From the NCBI GenBank assembly GCA_024640405.1, contig JAHEFB010000002.1, positions 62,001 through 126,000 of the forward strand: a stretch of 64,000 bases of DNA, given 5' to 3'. The notes beneath the pieces are model-generated. The model saw nothing but the letters and a program-made list of their open reading frames with translations, was not told where the DNA came from and made no database searches. Source of the stretch: Alphaproteobacteria bacterium (GTDB taxonomy: Bacteria; Pseudomonadota; Alphaproteobacteria; Rhizobiales; Aestuariivirgaceae). A program made the position numbers and the translations under genes. Positions within the stretch are counted from its first letter, which is position 1. Every line of letters begins with the position of its first letter. Below, one piece after another: positions 59,845 to 64,000 of this stretch.

Positions 59845-60169
59845 CGTATTCCCCTATTCAAAAGCAGCGCCTACGGCTGCTTCAGTTATCCTAATTGTTC
59901 AATCCAAGCGCTTTTCAGCAGCTGTTTCTGTTCACACGACCTTACACACAGGGTTTCGCAGCAAAGCTCGCCCTTTACGCGTACATGACTTCCCAGCCCG
60001 TACGCACAAGACACAACTTCCCCGTTTGGATAGAGCGATATCACTCCGCCTTATCCAGCGCTCGACGTTTGGAGTTCGGTAATTTACTTACCTAGACGGG
60101 AAGGCCTAACTCCGAGCCGTCCCTAGCCCCGTTCCCATGCACATGAATGTAGTGCCGAATGAGGTCCGC
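59845..60169 (-). promoter_or_regulatory. Long structured 5' leader of nrdJ
   Basis: The first 325 bases upstream of nrdJ contain no gene but several nested inverted repeats: GGAGTT/AACTCC enclosing GGTAA/TTACC (60071-60113), TGGATA/TATCCA enclosing GAG..GATATC..CTC (60027-60057), and AAGCAGC/GCTGCTT with a seven-base loop (59862-59882) followed on the minus strand by TTTTG, terminator-like, 18 bases before the start codon. This suggests an RNA control element. I found no adenosylcobalamin-riboswitch B12 box. Confidence 0.45.
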
Positions 60170-60185
60170 CGTCAATACCTAGTGT
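60170..60185 (-). promoter_or_regulatory. NrdR box (distal to consensus)
   Basis: CGTCAATACCTAGTGT matches 11 of 16 positions of the NrdR consensus ACACWATATATWGTGT, including the core C-A-T-A and the full TWGTGT. It is 15 bp from the second box, the spacing NrdR pairs usually show. Confidence 0.6.
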
Positions 60186-60186
60186 G

Positions 60187-60202
60187 TTAACGAAACCCTA
60201 AC
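60187..60202. promoter_or_regulatory. CtrA-like half-matched site between the NrdR boxes
   Basis: TTAACGAAACCCTAAC fits TTAA-N7-CTAAC, one base off the CtrA consensus, exactly between the two NrdR boxes in the nrdJ promoter. Chance cannot be excluded. Confidence 0.3.
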
Positions 60203-60216
60203 ACAACATATAGTGT
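60201..60216 (-). promoter_or_regulatory. NrdR box (near-perfect)
   Basis: ACACAACATATAGTGT matches the NrdR consensus at 15 of 16 positions. NrdR represses ribonucleotide reductase genes when dATP is high. Start-to-start spacing to the other box is 31 bp, three helical turns. Confidence 0.8.
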
Positions 60217-60660
60217 CCACAGCCTTGACAGGTTCTGTGGATAAACGGAGATAGCCACGATTCGCCCGCGAACCTCAATGTTTCTGCGACCTTGCGGCGG
60301 ACCATATGGCCAGATATGCACAATCATCCACTGGCTCGGGTTACAAAGCCGGGCCCGGGTCAGCCTGGCAGAGGTAAAATTAAATCTCTAGTTCCGGAAG
60401 TTTATGGTTAACGAAGCGTTAACGCTCAGTTATCGCTGGTTGTATGTGCCAGGCGCAATGCACGCATAACGTGTATTTTGAATTTCCGGCAGGGGGAATC
60501 GCTGCTGCGGAGAAGAATCGGCGCTGTACGGATGTGTCTGTAACCGATCGCACGGGTTGATACCGTCCTGATCCGGCAGTTTGACATGGATCAAGGCGCA
60601 AGATCACCCGTCACCACACACTCTGCGCTGAACCGGTACCCAATCAACGGAGACGATTCC
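60217..60660. other. Intergenic stretch with a CtrA-type site
   Basis: About 440 bases without a convincing gene between the nrdJ promoter and the 33-residue peptide gene. The only clear element is TTAACGAAGCGTTAAC at 60408-60423, a perfect TTAA-N7-TTAAC CtrA-type site that is also an inverted repeat (GTTAACG/CGTTAAC). It could serve either neighbour. Confidence 0.4.
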
Positions 60661-60762
60661 ATGACAACCTACGAACAATTGTATCTCGCCATGGTCATAC
60701 TCGCATTTGTGACGTTCGGCATCATGCTGGCCACGATGTCTTACCGGCAGGGTCAGAAGTAG
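60661..60762 (+). CDS. 33-residue single-helix membrane peptide (missing from the ORF track)
   Basis: ATG 60661 has GGAGACG upstream at a good distance. The frame MTTYEQLYLAMVILAF... has one membrane helix (about residues 8-26) and a polar basic tail (SYRQGQK). It resembles small inner-membrane stress peptides in design but I know no homologue. Confidence 0.5.
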   Translation: MTTYEQLYLAMVILAFVTFGIMLATMSYRQGQK

Positions 60763-61128
60763 GACACATCGTGTCCGCATCGGGTTCGGCAACCGGTGTC
60801 CTGATCTCAAGTTGAGTGCTGACTGCCGCACTCAATGCCATGTCTGGTGTCAGTGACAACAGCAGCGGCTCTGGATGAGGCGATCGGGACCGGATTGCTC
60901 GATCACCGGGAAACCAGTACATTTCAAATAGCGGCACACATTTTTCCTCTGCGTCTTCGCAGCTTCCATGAACATTGCCGACCACAACAGCCGCTTTGGC
61001 ACTAATGGATTATTTTTGGGGATTATTTGGCAGAACATATCAAATTGCCATAGAAACAGTATGTAAATAGCAAGTTTCGGCTTTGGGCGATCAGCTAGAC
61101 TGGCCTCCGTGCAAAAACGGAGATTGTC
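60763..61128. other. Gene-free upstream region of the methionine lyase
   Basis: No gene supported in these 366 bases. It becomes AT-rich from about 61000 and contains a direct repeat GGATTATTT at 61007 and 61020 (13 bp apart), as might be bound by an Lrp-type activator such as MdeR in Pseudomonas putida. That link is speculation. Confidence 0.3.
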
Positions 61129-62335
61129 GTGACAACATCATCTAAAAGCTTTTCAACGCGGGCAATTCATTACGGTTACCGGCCGGCTGACAATGAAGGT
61201 GCGCTGACGCCGCCCTTGCATCTGACTTCCACTTTTGCCTTCGAGACGGCGGAAGCCGGCGGTGAGATATTCAGCGGAGACAGGCATAGACACGTCTACT
61301 CTCGCATATCAAACCCTACGCTGGACCTGCTCGAGCGACGGATCGCGGATCTGGAAGAGGCGGAGGCCGGACTGGCGCTGGCCTCTGGCATGGGAGCAAT
61401 TTCAGCCACCCTGTGGACGCTGGTCGGTCCCGGTGACGAGATCATTGTCGACAACACCTTGTATGGATGCACCTTCTCATATATGCGGCATGGCCTGGCA
61501 AAGTTCGGCGTCAAAATCACCCATGTGGATTTAACCGATCCCGAAAATCTGGTGGGTGCCATGAGTGAGCAGACCCGGGTTGTGTATTTCGAGACCCCCG
61601 CCAATCCGAACATGCGACTGGTTGACATTGAACGTGTTGCCGAAATTGCGCATGCAAAGGGCGCGGTTGTCGTGGTCGACAACACTTACGCAACACCGTA
61701 TCTGACCCGCCCGGTCACACTTGGCGCTGATATAGTTGTCCATTCGGCTACCAAATATCTCAGTGGTCATGGCGACGTGGTGGCAGGCCTTGTCGTCGGA
61801 ACGGCCGAAATGATCGCCAACATCCGGATGTTTGGCATGAAAGACATGACCGGTGCGGTGATGGCGCCTTTTAATGCCATGCTGGTATTGCGCGGCATCA
61901 AGACGCTGAAATTGCGCATGGACCGGCACTGCGAAAGCGCGATGATCGTTGCCCGAATGCTGGATGCATGCCCCGTGGTGAAAAAAAGTCTGGTATCCGG
62001 GACTACCCGGTTTTGAGCAGCATGAGCTTGCCCGAAAACAGATGCCGAAATTCGGCGGCATGATTGCATTTGAACTCGCAGGCGGCCTTGACGCCGGGCG
62101 TGCCCTGATGAATCGCCTCAAGATGATATTGCGTGCTGTGTCTCTTGGTGACACCGAAACCCTGATCCAGCACCCTGCGACCATGACGCATTCTACCTAT
62201 ACACCGGAAGAACGAATGGTGCATGGTATCAGTGACGGTCTCGTGCGCCTGTCGGTCGGGCTTGAAGGTGTCGATGATATTCTTGCCGACCTTGAGCAGG
62301 CTCTCTCGGAGCAACCGAATTTGAAGGCGGCCTAG
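61129..62335 (+). pseudogene. mdeA: Methionine gamma-lyase (MdeA-like), frameshifted in an A7 run
   Basis: A PLP enzyme of the Cys/Met metabolism family that cleaves methionine to methanethiol, 2-ketobutyrate and ammonia. The first frame gives residues 1-285 with the PLP lysine in HSATKYLSGHGDV (about residue 208), then reads off at [11 protein letters not shown]. The natural continuation [15 protein letters not shown] lies in the next frame and runs to 62335 (97 more codons in track). Removing one A from the seven at 61981-61987 restores a 401-residue protein of normal length. GTG start with CGGAG site. It may be a real mutation, a slippage-tolerant gene or a sequencing error. Followed by mdeB. 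Confidence 0.85.
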
Positions 62336-62364
62336 GGCAGGACCCATTAATCTTATGCAATTCT

Positions 62365-62464
62365 GTTTGAAGGAAACCACTCGAATGATGGTGAAAAAGC
62401 GCAAGACAAGGCTTTGTGCCTTTTCGAGCTTTTTTCGACTTCAGGCGAGTGTTTTCCTTCAAAC
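62365..62464. repeat. Long inverted repeat between mdeA and mdeB
   Basis: GTTTGAAGGAAACCACTCG (62365-62383) pairs with CGAGTGTTTTCCTTCAAAC (62446-62464), 19 bp with one mismatch, around a 62-base loop that contains a further AAGGC/GCCTT pair. It may be a small mobile-element relic (MITE) or an mRNA structure. The rest of 62336-62676 shows only a GGGTCCTGACCC motif at 62587. Confidence 0.6.
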
Positions 62465-62676
62465 CCGGAGGGCGGGGTCTATTTTGCCCCTGACATCGTT
62501 GAAAGGTCTCGAAGACCATAAGGTTTCCTTCGGCCTTTCGTCTTGTCAGATGCAAAATATCCTCCCGCAGAATGGATGACGTCAATGGGTCCTGACCCCA
62601 GGACAATGCGGGTTCAATTGTTCCCCATGGGTGGTCTCAACACCTCAGGAACCAACCTGATCTGGAAAACAGGTTC

Positions 62677-64000
62677 ATGACCAGAAACAACTCTCATCTG
62701 AAAACCATTGAGCAGCGACTGTTGTGGTTGTCGCACTGGATGATCCACAACGCCAACCACATCCGGCCCAAGGCGGACGGCATCAAGGTTGGAGGTCACC
62801 AGGCGTCATCTGCGTCGATGGTGTCGATCATGACGGCATTGTACTTTTCTGCGCTCAGGCCTGAAGACCGGGTGGCAGTTAAACCTCACGCATCTCCGGT
62901 CTTTCACGCCATTCAGTATCTGATGGGAAACCAGACCCGCGAAAACATGCAGTCCTTTCGCGGGTTCGGCGGGGTGCAGTCATACCCTTCGCGCACCAAG
63001 GATATTGACGACGTGGATTTCTCGACCGGTTCCGTCGGCCTGGGCGTTGCGATCACCACTTTCGCATCGCTGGTGCAGGACTACATTACAGCCAAGGGCT
63101 GGGGGCAGGATGCGCCGCTGGGCAGAATGGTCGCGCTGGTCGGAGACGCGGAGCTGGATGAGGGCAATATTTATGAAGCCCTTCAGGAGGGTTGGAAGAA
63201 CGATCTGCGCAATACCTGGTGGATCATCGACTACAATCGCCAGTCGCTGGACGGTGTTGTGCGCGAAGGTCTCTGGCAACGGGTGGAGAAAATTTTTGAT
63301 GCATTCGGTTGGGATGTGGTGCGCGTCAAGTATGGCCATTTGCAGCGAGCAGCTTTTGACGAGCGCGGCGGTGACAAACTGAAAGACTGGATCGATGCCT
63401 GTCCGAACCAGCTTTATTCAGCATTGACTTTCATGGGCGGGGCTGTCTGGCGCAAGCGCCTCATGGACGACCTTGGAGATCAGGGCGATGTAACGGCGCT
63501 TATTGATGCGAGATCCGATGAGGAACTGGCCGAACTTATGGAAAACCTCGGCGGTAACTGCGTTGCCACAATGGCCGAGAGTTTCGCCGCCGTAGATCAT
63601 GACCGGCCGATTTGTTTTTTGGCCTACACGGTCAAGGGCTGGGGCACGCCCATTGCCGGCCACAAGGACAATCACGGCGGACTGATGAACAAAACCCAGA
63701 TGGCCGAGTGGCAGCGGCACATGGGAGTGGCCGAGGGCGAGGAGTGGGAAAGGTTCGCCACTGTGTCCGATCAGTCCGATCTGCAGTCTTTTCTTGACCA
63801 GACGCCATTTTTTTCAAAAGGCATGCGCCGTTTCGATGACGCAGCCATTCCGGTTCCGGCAATCGAGCCGCCGGGCGATCGCGAGATTTCGACCCAGATG
63901 GGGTTCGGAAAGATACTGGATGACCTGTCAAAGGGCGACAGCCTTCTGGCCGAGCGCATCGTCACCAGCTCGCCGGACGTCACCGGTACAACCAGCCTGG
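62677..64000 (+). CDS. mdeB: 2-oxoacid dehydrogenase E1 (MdeB/AceE-like), cut off by the window end
   Basis: A frame open from ATG 62677 to the end of the window (about 441 residues), absent from the track because no stop is reached. It is a homodimeric-type E1: GHQASSASMVSIMTALYF near residue 42, the ThDP motif GDAELDEGNIYEALQEG...DYN (about residues 152-180), LAYTVKGWGTPIAGH and NHGGLMNK. In Pseudomonas, mdeB beside mdeA encodes an E1-like enzyme that oxidises 2-ketobutyrate to propionyl-CoA; the same pairing here suggests that role, though pyruvate cannot be excluded. Confidence 0.88.
   Translation, partial: MTRNNSHLKTIEQRLLWLSHWMIHNANHIRPKADGIKVGGHQASSASMVSIMTALYFSALRPEDRVAVKPHASPVFHAIQYLMGNQTRENMQSFRGFGGVQSYPSRTKDIDDVDFSTGSVGLGVAITTFASLVQDYITAKGWGQDAPLGRMVALVGDAELDEGNIYEALQEGWKNDLRNTWWIIDYNRQSLDGVVREGLWQRVEKIFDAFGWDVVRVKYGHLQRAAFDERGGDKLKDWIDACPNQLYSALTFMGGAVWRKRLMDDLGDQGDVTALIDARSDEELAELMENLGGNCVATMAESFAAVDHDRPICFLAYTVKGWGTPIAGHKDNHGGLMNKTQMAEWQRHMGVAEGEEWERFATVSDQSDLQSFLDQTPFFSKGMRRFDDAAIPVPAIEPPGDREISTQMGFGKILDDLSKGDSLLAERIVTSSPDVTGTTSL

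Noticed and set aside
59827-59860. AATAGGGGAATACGATG on the minus strand, resembling the start of an adenosylcobalamin riboswitch
   Set aside because: It overlaps the nrdJ start codon and ribosome site, and no B12 box or GCCACTG element follows in the right place.
62355-62579. 74-codon plus-strand ORF between mdeA and mdeB
   Set aside because: It spans the long inverted repeat, has no ribosome site and looks like chance; the same region also reads through on the minus strand.

Overview
The window is a 64 kb chromosomal segment of an alphaproteobacterium, most likely of the Hyphomicrobiales (Rhizobiales) or a close marine relative. Pointers are an HdaA-type DnaA homologue next to a DUF2066 protein, a CDP-alcohol phosphatidyltransferase and a PerM-type permease, followed by ppk, ppx, rnd and aspS; a Fur/Mur regulator lacking the usual CxxC zinc site and divergent from a sitABCD-like operon; a B12-dependent ribonucleotide reductase; a malic enzyme fused to a phosphotransacetylase domain; and TTAA-N7-TTAA sites typical of CtrA. 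Almost all of the window is ordinary core genome. I found no rRNA, tRNA, CRISPR array, prophage or complete insertion sequence.

Layout. 0-2.5 kb: an SDR protein, two tandem PilZ proteins and a membrane zinc peptidase. 2.6-10.1 kb: a tightly overlapping nine-gene Mrp-type cation/proton antiporter operon (E, F, G, a fused MbhD-MbhE-MnhB protein, C, and three MnhD-like channel subunits with a small membrane protein between the last two). 10.2-16.4 kb: a TupA-like ATP-grasp protein, an ABC-F ATPase, a HugZ-like protein bracketed by two copies of a 290 bp repeat that look like small RNA genes, trhO and an AhpD-like protein. 16.4-20.2 kb: an OmpA-family protein with a (CAG)14 tract and internal repeats, ndk, a queuosine-precursor transporter, and small secreted or membrane proteins. 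20.3-28.8 kb: a dimethylglycine/sarcosine dehydrogenase-like enzyme, a DUF4399 protein, a PiT phosphate transporter, a Nudix hydrolase, a molybdopterin oxidoreductase and a GST-like protein.

28.9-45.5 kb: purM-purN on the minus strand, then DUF2066, CDP-alcohol phosphatidyltransferase, PerM, hdaA, ppk and ppx on the plus strand; a cyanide-insensitive-type cydAB with a hidden 34-residue DUF2474 gene; rnd and an MFS transporter on minus; and aspS. 45.5-55.8 kb: a palindrome-rich intergenic repeat, a lectin-like secreted protein, maeB, a SitABCD-like Mn/Fe ABC transporter with a divergent Fur/Mur gene and a perfect TGCAAAT palindrome between them, an L,D-transpeptidase, a MaoC hydratase and small proteins of unknown function. 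56-64 kb: nrdJ with a long, structured leader and two correctly spaced NrdR boxes, then an mdeA-mdeB-like pair (methionine gamma-lyase and 2-ketobutyrate dehydrogenase). The lyase is broken by one extra base in an A7 run, and mdeB runs off the window end.

The most interesting items are the twin repeat/sRNA locus around the HugZ gene, the nrdJ leader, the homopolymer frameshift in the methionine lyase, the three-D-subunit Mrp operon, the repeat-rich OmpA protein, and several small ORFs missing from the ORF track.
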